NCBI GenBank assembly: GCA_002425685.1
Contig: DIMS01000097.1
Coordinates: forward strand, 24,321-43,108
Direction of reading: 5' to 3'
DNA length: 18,788 nucleotides
Origin: Synergistaceae bacterium UBA5560
Lineage (GTDB): Bacteria; Synergistota; Synergistia; Synergistales; Aminiphilaceae
Positions within the stretch are counted from its first letter, which is position 1. Every line of letters begins with the position of its first letter. Under the pieces are notes generated by a model. That model made no database searches. It was not told where the DNA came from and was given only the letters and a program-made list of their open reading frames with translations. Both the position numbers and the translations under genes were made by a program. Of the stretch, positions 8,648 to 15,454 are shown piece by piece.

Positions 8648-8694
8648 GGGCCGATCCCCTCCGCCCGGTGAGATCGGACAAAGAGGATCGGCCC
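8648..8694. repeat. 10-base inverted repeat between the diguanylate cyclase gene and lepA
   Basis: GGGCCGATCC at 8648-8657 and GGATCGGCCC at 8685-8694 are perfectly complementary with a 27-base spacer. It lies in the 193-base gap downstream of the GGDEF gene and upstream of lepA. Neither strand has a T run after the stem, so it is not a classical intrinsic terminator; it could be a transcript 3' end structure or a protein site. Confidence 0.4.
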
Positions 8695-8740
8695 TTCGAA
8701 GAAAAAGCGAAGAGAAAACGGAGGGAGCGTAAAGGCAGCC

Positions 8741-10255
8741 TCATTCGACGCGGTTACGTCCCCTCTGCTTCGCCGTATACATGTTCCGGTCCGCCTTCTC
8801 GACGACAGCCTCAATGGAGTCTCCGTAGTTCTCGATCTGGGAGACACCGATGCTCACGGAGACCCCCTCGGCGGAGAAATAATTCTGCTCCGCCACGGCG
8901 TTCCGGAGACGCTCCGCAAGTTCCCTCGCTTTTGCCGCAGGCGTGTCGGGAAGGAGCAGCACGAACTCGTCGCCTCCCCAGCGAGCGAAGGCGTCATAGC
9001 TGCGGATGTGCTCCCGGACCGTGGCGACGATCTTCTTGAGGATCATGTCCCCCAGATGGTGCCCGTAGGTGTCGTTGATGGTCTTGAAGTGATCCACGTC
9101 GAACATGATCAGGGAGAGGGGTGTCTTGTTCCGGGCAGCCTTCTTCAGCTCGTTCGCCGCGACCTCCGCAAAGAAATGCCGGTTGTAGGCCCCGGTGAGC
9201 CGGTCCCGGGTCGCCATTTTCTCGAGTCGCCCCGACGACGCGGCCAGGAGCACCGCCGCGAAGAAGAGCAGAAGAAAGAACAGGGAGATGAACACCAGCA
9301 GGAGACGATAATACTGCCTCATGACGCTGAACTGGTACTCTCCCTCGTAGCTCATGAGATACCCCAGGGAGTTGTTCGCCTTGTCCTCCAGCGGGTAGAG
9401 CGTCAGACTGAAGCCCTGATCCGCCGCAGTCCAGTAGAGCGTGTCCGCCTCCCGCCGGGCGACGGCACTCACCAACTCCCGGACTCGCCCCTGTCGGTCC
9501 CCCTGAAATCCCACCTCGGCGACGAGATCCGCGTATTCCTTTCCGAAACTCTCGCTGATGAGAAGGTCCGGAAAGAAGGCGACCGCACGAAAGCGCCCAC
9601 CCTCGCTCTGGTGCACGCCTTCCAGGACACCTCTCCAGAGCACGAAAAAGCTCTTCGTGCCGAACATGGCCTGCATGGTCCTGGAGATGGCCGGAAGGGA
9701 GAGGCCGAAATGGACGCTTCCGAGGAAATCCGCTCCCCGGAAGAGAGGAAAGGCGAAGACATAATGCACGCCCGTCCCGGTCCGCTGGAAATCGCTCACG
9801 GGCTTCCGGCTCGCGTGGAGCTTCTGTAGAAGCTCTCGCTCCCGGAGTGTCGTCTCTTCCATCGGCACGCCGCTCCCCAGAGCGAGCAGAGGCTCCCCCA
9901 GGGCATCGAAGAAGCGGAGATCGTCGAAACCCTCCTTCTGCAGCTCCCGGAAGAGCGTATGCAGTGTCCGCTCCAGGGCGAGACACAGCTCCCGGCGGTT
10001 CGGCCCTCTTTTGCCGACCCGCTCCAGAAGCTCCAGAAAAGGATCGTTCCGGATCAGGTCGCTCTCGCAGACGTGCTCCGCCAGCATCTCGTAACAACGA
10101 AGTGCCGCCCCCGTCTGGACGGAGAGGGTGCGGACCTTCTCGAAGGTGTACTCCCGTTCCTTCACGCGCTGGTTCGACACGATGAGCGAGACGGAGAACA
10201 CATAGCCGATGGCGATGCAGAGCAGTCCGAGAACCGTCCAGGTCTTTCTTCTCAC
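8741..10255 (-). CDS. Membrane-bound diguanylate cyclase (extracytoplasmic sensor plus GGDEF)
   Basis: The 504-residue protein has one membrane segment at about 8-27, an extracytoplasmic region of about 290 residues, a second segment at about 318-339, and a GGDEF domain to the end. The catalytic GGDEF is exact at 427-431, with the metal-binding Asp386 in FDVDHF. The inhibitory I-site RSYD (RxxD) is at 418-421, five residues before GGDEF, so product inhibition by c-di-GMP is expected. The sensor region looks like a Cache-type ligand domain by topology and size, but I do not recognise a specific family. No EAL or HD-GYP domain is attached. The start is GTG at 10255, preceded by GGAGG with an 8-base gap. 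It stands alone on its transcript, back to back with an exported protein. Confidence 0.93.
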   Translation of the reverse strand: MRRKTWTVLGLLCIAIGYVFSVSLIVSNQRVKEREYTFEKVRTLSVQTGAALRCYEMLAEHVCESDLIRNDPFLELLERVGKRGPNRRELCLALERTLHTLFRELQKEGFDDLRFFDALGEPLLALGSGVPMEETTLRERELLQKLHASRKPVSDFQRTGTGVHYVFAFPLFRGADFLGSVHFGLSLPAISRTMQAMFGTKSFFVLWRGVLEGVHQSEGGRFRAVAFFPDLLISESFGKEYADLVAEVGFQGDRQGRVRELVSAVARREADTLYWTAADQGFSLTLYPLEDKANNSLGYLMSYEGEYQFSVMRQYYRLLLVFISLFFLLLFFAAVLLAASSGRLEKMATRDRLTGAYNRHFFAEVAANELKKAARNKTPLSLIMFDVDHFKTINDTYGHHLGDMILKKIVATVREHIRSYDAFARWGGDEFVLLLPDTPAAKARELAERLRNAVAEQNYFSAEGVSVSIGVSQIENYGDSIEAVVEKADRNMYTAKQRGRNRVE

Positions 10256-10328
10256 GCGTTTTCCCTCCCCGGAGATCCGGCTCGGTTCCTTTTCTCCCTG
10301 GGCCGATCTACCCGGAGAAATCCTTTTT

Positions 10329-10337
10329 TGCTAGAAT
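10329..10337 (+). promoter_or_regulatory. Extended -10 promoter for the exported protein
   Basis: TGCTAGAAT contains the TGN extension and TAGAAT (five of six to consensus), 43 bases upstream of the proposed start. No clear -35 is present, as is typical for extended -10 promoters. The same TGCTANNAT pattern recurs at other intergenic sites in the window. Confidence 0.45.
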
Positions 10338-10380
10338 CTGCGGAAGCCCTGTCCATTCATCAGATGAAGGAGTGAGCTTC

Positions 10381-10905
10381 TTGAAGAGCATCCGCCCGCC
10401 CCGTCCGCTTCTTTCCGTTCTGTCCGTCCTGCTCTCCATCCTCGTGTTCGCCGCCGTCGCTCCGGCCTCGGAACCCTACGAAAAACTCTATCCCCTTTTT
10501 CCGGACCTTCCCGGCTGGGAGGCCGACGCCCCTCAGGGCATGAGCATGTCCGCGAACGGCCAGAAGGCCACCACCGCCTCCCGCACCTACCAGGCCGAGG
10601 AGAAAAGCTTGACCGTCACCGTACTCAAGGGATACGGAACCGGGGCCGTGGCGGGAGCCTACCAGGACGTGCAGCTCGAAACCGACGAAGTGTCCGCCAC
10701 GTCCGGCGAGATGCGAGGATTCCGCATCTTCCAGACTTGGCAGAAGAAAGAGAACTCGGGCAACCTCCTCGTCTCCCTCGCCGGGGAAAACACCGACGAG
10801 ATCCTCAACTTCGACTATACCGGCATGAGCCGCGATGAAGCAATGCCCCTGATCGACCGTTTCGACTGGAAGGCCATCGCGCAAACCATGAGAGAACTCC
10901 CGTAA
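10381..10905 (+). CDS. Small exported protein of unknown function
   Basis: I do not recognise the family. The protein has a basic start, a hydrophobic core at about 10-26 and an APA signal-peptidase site ending at residue 29, so about 145 residues would be released into the periplasm; no lipobox cysteine is present. The mature part has no cysteine, is mixed alpha/beta in character and ends with a DRFDWKAI stretch. I choose TTG at 10381 (174 residues) because AAGGAG at 10367-10372 sits 8 bases before it; the GTG at 10372 would add three residues but overlaps the ribosome site. It is divergent from a diguanylate cyclase with 125 bases between them, so a functional link is possible but not shown. 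Confidence 0.75.
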   Translation: MKSIRPPRPLLSVLSVLLSILVFAAVAPASEPYEKLYPLFPDLPGWEADAPQGMSMSANGQKATTASRTYQAEEKSLTVTVLKGYGTGAVAGAYQDVQLETDEVSATSGEMRGFRIFQTWQKKENSGNLLVSLAGENTDEILNFDYTGMSRDEAMPLIDRFDWKAIAQTMRELP

Positions 10906-11148
10906 AAAACAGCCGAACGTGCCTCCCCGAAAACTCCGAGCAGCGTGCCTGCTTCTGCGAGGTACCCTTCCCGGCCAGGGACATGCCGAAAAAAGCTCCT
11001 CGAAAAAACCGCTTTTCGCGGGATTTTCCCTCCGTGCGTGCCCGCGCTCCCGTCCGAACCCGGACCGGTGGCGCGGGTCTGTACGGTCTCGCGGTGCGAA
11101 CCTCCGCCGCCGCAACGCCCTCCGGAGAGTATCATCGTTCATACAAGG
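10906..11148. other. Convergent intergenic region with a nested stem-loop
   Basis: This 243-base gap separates two convergent genes and has no supported gene. It contains a nested structure at 11041-11077: the outer arms CCCGCGC (11041-11047) and GCGCGGG (11071-11077) enclose the inner arms GTCCG (11052-11056) and CGGAC (11061-11065) around an AACC loop. No T run follows, so it is probably a 3' end structure for both transcripts rather than a classical terminator. Confidence 0.45.
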
Positions 11149-11907
11149 TCACGCGCCGGGCTCGCGCTTTCCCCGGGGAATCTCCACGAGCCATTTCCAG
11201 GTCTTCTTCGGCATTCGATTTCGCTGGCGCTCCGGGTTCTTTCGGTTTTCCACCGCAGCAACGGCGAAATACGTTCTCCAGAGGTGCTGGTAGTGCTCCT
11301 CGCGGGGGCCGAAGTCCGTCACGCCGGGAAGGTCGCAGGGAGTGAGGTACCACTCCTCCTCGTCGTAGACGAGAGCCTCTTTTCTCCCCACATCGTGGAT
11401 CATCCATTTCATGGAAGGAAAGCGGCGGGCGAAGTGATCCCCCAGAAGGGGCAGCAGGCGACACGCGGGTTCTATGGGCGCGTAGAAAAACGTTCCCGCC
11501 TCGCGGAAACGAACAAGCCCCAGAAAACGCTCCCGTTCCCGCTCCACCCGGTTCGCCATGCGCATCACCACGGCGACCCCGGGGTCCCCCAGATCGTCCA
11601 GAAGACGCTCCCCGAGCTGCCCGCCCCGGCAGACGAACGCGAAGAGGCGCATCTCTCCGTCGCGCTCCTCCGAGAGATGCGCCAGATAGAGCAGCCGCAC
11701 CGCCCGTGGAGTCATGCGCCGTTCCATGGCTTCGTAGAGGGTGTCCGCTTTGGCCGGATCCGCCTCCACCTCCACGGTCTCGGCAAGAAACCCCTGTGCC
11801 GCCACGCCCCGGCGGTGAATGGCCAGAGGCTGCGCCTTGTCCCGGAACAGCCCGTGAAACACCGTGAGCAGCCCCTCGAAACTTCCGTCGTACACATACA
11901 CGCGCAC
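11149..11907 (-). CDS. DUF4130 / TIGR03915-type protein, partner of the radical SAM repair protein
   Basis: The 252-residue cytoplasmic protein matches the TIGR03915/DUF4130 family, found almost always beside the radical SAM family TIGR03916 and predicted to act in DNA repair or modification. In some bacteria this domain is fused to a uracil-DNA glycosylase; here it ends shortly after the conserved WRTYFAVAAVENRKNPERQ region with a short basic tail, so the glycosylase part is absent. Catalytic residues are not known. The start is GTG at 11907 with GGGAGGAG 7 bases upstream. It follows the radical SAM gene by 29 bases and is surely co-transcribed with it. The family assignment is strong; the biochemical role is not established. 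Confidence 0.88.
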   Translation of the reverse strand: MRVYVYDGSFEGLLTVFHGLFRDKAQPLAIHRRGVAAQGFLAETVEVEADPAKADTLYEAMERRMTPRAVRLLYLAHLSEERDGEMRLFAFVCRGGQLGERLLDDLGDPGVAVVMRMANRVERERERFLGLVRFREAGTFFYAPIEPACRLLPLLGDHFARRFPSMKWMIHDVGRKEALVYDEEEWYLTPCDLPGVTDFGPREEHYQHLWRTYFAVAAVENRKNPERQRNRMPKKTWKWLVEIPRGKREPGA

Positions 11908-11936
11908 GTGGCTTCTCCTCCCGAAGGTGTCGCGCC

Positions 11937-13223
11937 CTAGACGGGCATCTCCGCCGGAGAGAAAAGCAGAAGCTGCCTTCGCCGCATCTCGTTCCGGAGT
12001 GCAGTGCGCTCCTTCGTCCTGTCGCAGAGGAGGTTCCGCAGCCGAACCGGATCCCCTACGGGCTGGGCGAGAGAGCGCCCGTTGCAGAGAAGGAAGAACC
12101 GGCCCCGTTTCAACACCACGCCGAGCCGCCGCAGGTGTTCCTCCTCAAGGCGGCGAACCTTGCGTGCCGTGAGGATGCGCTTCGCCGAGGTGACACCGAT
12201 TCCGGGAACGCGCAGCAGCATCTCGTAGGACGCGGTGTTCACCTCCAGAGGAAACAAGTGCAGGTTGCGAAGCGCCCAGGCGACCTTCGGGTCCACCGCG
12301 GCGTCGAGCTGGGGATTCGTCTCGTCGAGCAGTTCCTCCGGATGAAAACCGTAGAAGCGCAGCAGCCAGTCCGCCTGGTAGAGACGGTGTTCCCGCAGCA
12401 GGGGCGGCGCCGCCAGGGCCGGCAGGCGCCGGTCGTCCGAAACGGGAACGTAGGCGGAGTAATAGACTCTCTTCAGGGAATAGCGGCGATAAAGCCCCTC
12501 GGAAAGGCGGAGAATCCGGAAATCGCTCTCGCCGGTGGCGCCGACGATGAGTTGGGTGCTCTGCCCCGCCGGGGCAAAGAGGAGTGAGCGGGAGGAGCCT
12601 TTGCCCGACGCGGCGGCCTCCCGGATGGATTCAGAGAGATGCGACATGGGAGCCAGCACGGAGTGTTTCGATTTCTGCGGCGCCAGAAAACGGAGGCTTT
12701 CCTCCGAGGGAAGCTCGATGTTCACGCTGACCCGGTCCGCCAGAGCACCCAAGCGACTCGCCAGTTCGAGGGAGGCTCCGGGAATGACCTTGGCGTGAAT
12801 GTAGCCGGAGAAGCGGTGTTCCCTCCGGAGAAGAGTGATCGTGCGGAGCATCATTTCCATGGTGTAATCCGGAGTGCGGTGCACCGCGGAACTCAGGAAA
12901 AGCCCCTCGATGTAGTTTCTCTTGTAGAACTGCATGGTCAGCTCCGCCATTTCCTCGGGAGTGAAATGGCTTCGGGGAACATCGTTGCTGCTCCTGTTTA
13001 CGCAGTAGGCACAGTCATAGACGCACTCGTTGGAGAGGAGAACCTTGAGGAGCGAAACGCAGCGACCATCCTCGGTCCAACTGTGGCAGATTCCCGCCGG
13101 ACCGGCGTTGCCTGTCCCCCCTGCGTTCTTCCTGGAACTTCCGCTGGAGGAACAGGAGACATCGTATTTCGCCGCACCGGCGAGAACGGCGAGTTTCTCC
13201 GAAAGTGTCATGAAAACTGTCAT
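11937..13223 (-). CDS. Radical SAM protein, putative DNA repair/modification (TIGR03916 type, SplB-like)
   Basis: The protein carries the radical SAM motif CVYDCAYC (Cys67, 71, 74 with the start used here), the family N-terminal block AAKYDVSCSSSG at 17-28, and a C-terminal helix-hairpin-helix (VPGIGVTSAKRIL at 339-351) that suggests DNA binding. This combination defines the TIGR03916 family, predicted to work with the downstream DUF4130 protein on DNA. It resembles spore photoproduct lyase in logic but has no proven substrate. I choose ATG 13223 (428 residues), since the family's conserved block starts just after it; an upstream ATG at 13271 would add 16 residues without a ribosome site, and ATG 13211 is also possible. 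A further cysteine, Cys46, sits in a GICHSW motif of unknown role. Confidence 0.9.
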   Translation of the reverse strand: MTVFMTLSEKLAVLAGAAKYDVSCSSSGSSRKNAGGTGNAGPAGICHSWTEDGRCVSLLKVLLSNECVYDCAYCVNRSSNDVPRSHFTPEEMAELTMQFYKRNYIEGLFLSSAVHRTPDYTMEMMLRTITLLRREHRFSGYIHAKVIPGASLELASRLGALADRVSVNIELPSEESLRFLAPQKSKHSVLAPMSHLSESIREAAASGKGSSRSLLFAPAGQSTQLIVGATGESDFRILRLSEGLYRRYSLKRVYYSAYVPVSDDRRLPALAAPPLLREHRLYQADWLLRFYGFHPEELLDETNPQLDAAVDPKVAWALRNLHLFPLEVNTASYEMLLRVPGIGVTSAKRILTARKVRRLEEEHLRRLGVVLKRGRFFLLCNGRSLAQPVGDPVRLRNLLCDRTKERTALRNEMRRRQLLLFSPAEMPV

Positions 13224-13308
13224 GGCCTCTTCCGTCCCTTCGAACTCCTCCACCGACGCAGCGAAGGTCATGGAAACCCGATGCGGAAAACGTTGTGCAA
13301 TATCTCAA

Positions 13309-13354
13309 AACGGGACTTTTTCCCCGTTGACCGTCGGTCATAATGTGGTACCAT
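13309..13354 (+). promoter_or_regulatory. yerC promoter with overlapping dyads
   Basis: On the plus strand TTGACC (13327-13332) and TACCAT (13349-13354) are spaced 16 bases, and TGG before the latter makes an extended -10. A perfect dyad GACCG-T-CGGTC at 13329-13339 overlaps the -35, and a hairpin AACGGG 13309-13314 / CCCGTT 13323-13328 lies just upstream. The dyad could be an operator, possibly for YerC itself; that is inference. The site lies between yerC and the divergent radical SAM gene. Confidence 0.5.
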
Positions 13355-13412
13355 AAGAGAGTTTTTGTGGCATGCACTATTGACGTTTACGTTGAATCGG
13401 AGGTAGACAACT

Positions 13413-13724
13413 ATGTCAGCAAAATGGAAAGACGCGCTCACCGATAACCTCTGCACGGCAATTCTGACCCTGAAGAACGTGGAAGAGGTCTATCAGTTCC
13501 TTACCGATGTGGCCACCATCTCGGAGATCCAGGCATTCTCCCAGCGCCTGGAAGTGGCCCGTCTCCTCAACGAAGGCAACACCTATCCCGTCATCGCCCA
13601 GAAAACCGGGGCAAGCACCGTCACGATCAGCCGGGTAAAGAAGTGCCTCGACTTCGGCGCCGACGGTTATCCCCTCGTGCTACAGCGCATGAAAGAGGCG
13701 AACGGGGAAAAAAGCGAAAACTGA
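13413..13724 (+). CDS. yerC: YerC/YecD-type TrpR-like DNA-binding protein
   Basis: The 103-residue protein is all helical and matches the YerC/YecD family of TrpR-related regulators in length and sequence. The helix-turn-helix is at about 58-80, with the recognition-helix pattern GASTVTISRVKKCLDFG. No ligand-binding domain is attached. Family members are thought to be transcriptional repressors, but their ligand and targets are largely unknown; tryptophan sensing should not be assumed. The ATG at 13413 has GGAGG with a 9-base gap. It is monocistronic, with a promoter at 13327-13354 and a strong terminator at 13769-13794. The dyad over its promoter makes self-control plausible. Confidence 0.9.
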   Translation: MSAKWKDALTDNLCTAILTLKNVEEVYQFLTDVATISEIQAFSQRLEVARLLNEGNTYPVIAQKTGASTVTISRVKKCLDFGADGYPLVLQRMKEANGEKSEN

Positions 13725-13768
13725 GACCTGCTCCCCCAAAGGAGATTCCTCCAGAAATGTTCTCTCGG

Positions 13769-13794
13769 AAAAGCCGGCGCAATGCCGGCTTTTT
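13769..13794 (+). terminator. Intrinsic terminator of yerC
   Basis: GCCGGC at 13773-13778 and GCCGGC at 13784-13789 form a GC stem extended by four A-T pairs (AAAA before, TTTT after) around a GCAAT loop, followed by a T run at 13790-13794. It lies 45 bases after the yerC stop and isolates it from the downstream regulator. Confidence 0.92.
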
Positions 13795-13891
13795 GCGTTT
13801 CTCCCGGCAATTCCTCCGCAGTGGACATGACCATCCGGCGACCCCATTGTACTCCGAAAAGGACCTTCTTTTCAAAAAAAGGAGAAATTAC

Positions 13892-13929
13892 TTGATTTCC
13901 TTTTTAAAAAAGGATATTATCACGATAAT
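13892..13929 (+). promoter_or_regulatory. Promoter and operator-like dyad of the Lrp-exporter operon
   Basis: TTGATT (13892-13897) and TATTAT (13915-13920) are spaced exactly 17 bases. A perfect dyad ATTATC-AC-GATAAT at 13916-13929 covers the -10 and start site, and a TCCTTTTT/AAAAAAGGA inverted repeat occupies the spacer. The AT-rich stretch stands out from the GC-rich surroundings. Repression by the Lrp-type protein encoded just downstream is the natural inference. Confidence 0.7.
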
Positions 13930-13943
13930 CCTCAATAAAGAAG

Positions 13944-14417
13944 GTGATCTCCCTGGACGGAACGGATCTCAAAATCATCGCCGCCCTCCTGGAGGACGGA
14001 CGGAAGAAATGGACCGACCTCGCGGGCGCTCTGGGGCTCTCTTCCCCCAGCGTCGCCGAACGGGTCCGCAAGCTGGAGGAAGCCCGAATCATCCGCGGCT
14101 ACAGCGCGCTCGTAACCCCGCAGGCCCTGGGGCTCTCTCTCTCCGCCTTCATCGAAGTGACGCTCCGCCACCCCCGGTACCGGACACTCTTCCTCGATCT
14201 GACGGCAAAAACACCGGAGATCCAGGAGTGCCATCACGTCGCGGGGGATTTCGATTTTCTGCTGAAAGTCCGCTGCAGGGACACGGAGCATCTGGACCGG
14301 CTCATCAGCGAGGACATCAAATCGCTGCGGGGCGTCCTCCGCACCAGGACCACCATCGTCCTCTCCAGCGTCAAAGAGACCCTCGCTCTGCCGCTTCCTC
14401 CGGAGGAGCACCCATGA
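13944..14417 (+). CDS. Lrp/AsnC-family transcriptional regulator
   Basis: The 157-residue protein has the standard Lrp/AsnC layout: an N-terminal helix-turn-helix at about 5-50 beginning LDGTDLKIIAALLEDGR, with LSSPSVAERVRKLEEA as turn and recognition helix, followed by an RAM/AsnC ligand domain at about 65-145 containing HHVAGDFDFLLKV. Such proteins form octamers or dimers and sense amino acids. The GTG at 13944 is the only reasonable start for a full family N-terminus, yet the best ribosome-site sequence AAGGTGATC overlaps it, so the real start is uncertain by a few codons. Its last codon overlaps the LysE-type exporter as ATGA, indicating coupled regulator-exporter expression, so the ligand is likely the exported amino acid. 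Confidence 0.92.
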   Translation: MISLDGTDLKIIAALLEDGRKKWTDLAGALGLSSPSVAERVRKLEEARIIRGYSALVTPQALGLSLSAFIEVTLRHPRYRTLFLDLTAKTPEIQECHHVAGDFDFLLKVRCRDTEHLDRLISEDIKSLRGVLRTRTTIVLSSVKETLALPLPPEEHP

Positions 14418-15043
14418 GCGCCGCCCTCTTCCTCAAGACCTTTCTTCTCGGGCTCTCCATCGCCGCTCCGGTGGGCCCCATCGGCCTTCTCTGCATCCAG
14501 CGGACCCTCCGGAGCGGCATGTTGGCGGGCTTCGTCTCCGGGCTCGGCGCAGCCACGGCGGACGCCTGTTACGGAGCCCTGGCCGCCTACGGCCTGGCCG
14601 CGGCGTCGCAGTTCTTTCTGGAGTATCGGCGCCTTCTCGCCTTTGGAGGAGGCGCTTTTCTCCTCTACCTCGGGCTGGGCATTCTCCGCGCCCGGAAAGC
14701 CGCCTCCGAGGAATCTTCTTCCCAAGCGGCCCACGAAGGAGCTTTCCGCATCTGGGCCACCACGTGTCTCCTCACTCTGGCCAACCCCATGACCATCCTC
14801 TCCTTCACGGCAATGTTCTCGAGCCTCGCCGGAGAGACGACATGGAGCGGCGGCAACACCCCTCTGGTCATGATCTCGGGGTTCTTCTCGGGGTCGCTCG
14901 CCTGGTGGCTTTTCCTGAGCGGTTCCGTCGCCATACTGCGCCGAGCGGTCTCTCCCGCAACGACCCTGGTCATCAACCGTCTCTCCGGAGCAGTGATTCT
15001 CCTTTTCGGCGCATACGCTCTCGGCACGGCTGTGCTACAATGA
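14414..15043 (+). CDS. LysE/RhtB-family amino-acid exporter
   Basis: The 209-residue membrane protein has about six hydrophobic segments and the family signature near the N-terminus, LSIAAPVGPIGLLCIQRTL (residues 14-32), with LANPMTILSF in the central part, a conserved spot in this family. These carriers export amino acids or their analogues by proton exchange; the substrate cannot be read from sequence. The ATG at 14414 overlaps the regulator stop by 4 bases. The same frame stays open upstream to 13643, but that stretch passes through the terminator and the regulator gene and is not coding. An Lrp-type regulator next to such an exporter supports amino-acid homeostasis. Confidence 0.92.
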   Translation: MSAALFLKTFLLGLSIAAPVGPIGLLCIQRTLRSGMLAGFVSGLGAATADACYGALAAYGLAAASQFFLEYRRLLAFGGGAFLLYLGLGILRARKAASEESSSQAAHEGAFRIWATTCLLTLANPMTILSFTAMFSSLAGETTWSGGNTPLVMISGFFSGSLAWWLFLSGSVAILRRAVSPATTLVINRLSGAVILLFGAYALGTAVLQ

Positions 15044-15098
15044 CCCCTTCCGAAAAGGCGCCCCCGACCGAAACACACCGGACGCCTTCCCGGAAGGG
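15033..15098 (+). promoter_or_regulatory. Extended -10 element followed by a long stem-loop
   Basis: TGCTACAAT at 15033-15041 overlaps the exporter stop codon and would start transcription at about 15047. A two-part stem-loop begins there: CCCTTCCG 15045-15052 pairs with CGGAAGGG 15091-15098, and AGGCG 15056-15060 with CGCCT 15083-15087. It has no T run after it, so it is either an exporter 3' end structure or the 5' end of a leader for the small downstream gene. Confidence 0.4.
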
Positions 15099-15262
15099 TG
15101 GAATACCCCGTCGGAACACCGGAACGAAACCGTCACATTTCCGTCATTCCGGTGGTCTATGCTGACGCCGCAGGGCGGACCGGACGAAGAGCGGAACAGA
15201 GAACGCTCTGCGCCTGCCCGGCGGTATTTTCCCCACACCATATGATTCTGGAGGGCACACTC
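15099..15262. other. Rest of the leader upstream of the small membrane protein
   Basis: No gene or recognised RNA family is visible here. Together with the preceding stem-loop it makes a leader of about 215 bases if transcription starts near 15047. The reading frame is open in phase with the downstream small gene but has no ribosome site for a longer product. Confidence 0.35.
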
Positions 15263-15454
15263 TTGAATGACATGACCCTTTTCGGCGCCGCACTGGGCTG
15301 TTTCGTCCTCGGCGACATCTTCTGCAAACACGGTATCCTGCGCAGAGCGGTGCGAACCCTGCCGCTCCCCCATCACAATCTGCTCTTCCTCGTCATGGTC
15401 CTGGCGGGCATTTCCCTTCTTCTGTGCACTCTGGCCGGAACATGGGGACAGTGA
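15263..15454 (+). CDS. Small two-span membrane protein of unknown function
   Basis: This 63-residue product has two hydrophobic segments, about residues 4-18 and 43-59, separated by a basic loop with RRAVRTLPLPHHN. I do not recognise a family. The start is TTG at 15263, chosen because GGAGGG at 15250-15255 lies 7 bases upstream; ATG 15242 precedes that site and ATG 15272 is too far from it. Its last 62 bases lie antisense to the end of the MATE gene. Small size, an unusual start codon and the overlap lower certainty, but the ribosome site and membrane pattern argue that it is real. Confidence 0.55.
   Translation: MNDMTLFGAALGCFVLGDIFCKHGILRRAVRTLPLPHHNLLFLVMVLAGISLLLCTLAGTWGQ

Noticed and set aside
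8560..8847. 95-codon minus-strand frame over the end of the cyclase gene
   Set aside because: It overlaps the GGDEF domain in another frame, and its remainder crosses the inverted repeat; no ribosome site or homology is seen.
10360..11142. 260-codon minus-strand frame opposite the exported protein
   Set aside because: The plus-strand gene has a signal peptide, ribosome site and promoter; this frame has none and no family resemblance.
13643..14413. Upstream extension of the LysE-type exporter frame
   Set aside because: It runs through yerC, a strong terminator, a promoter and the Lrp gene; the true start is the ATG overlapping the Lrp stop.
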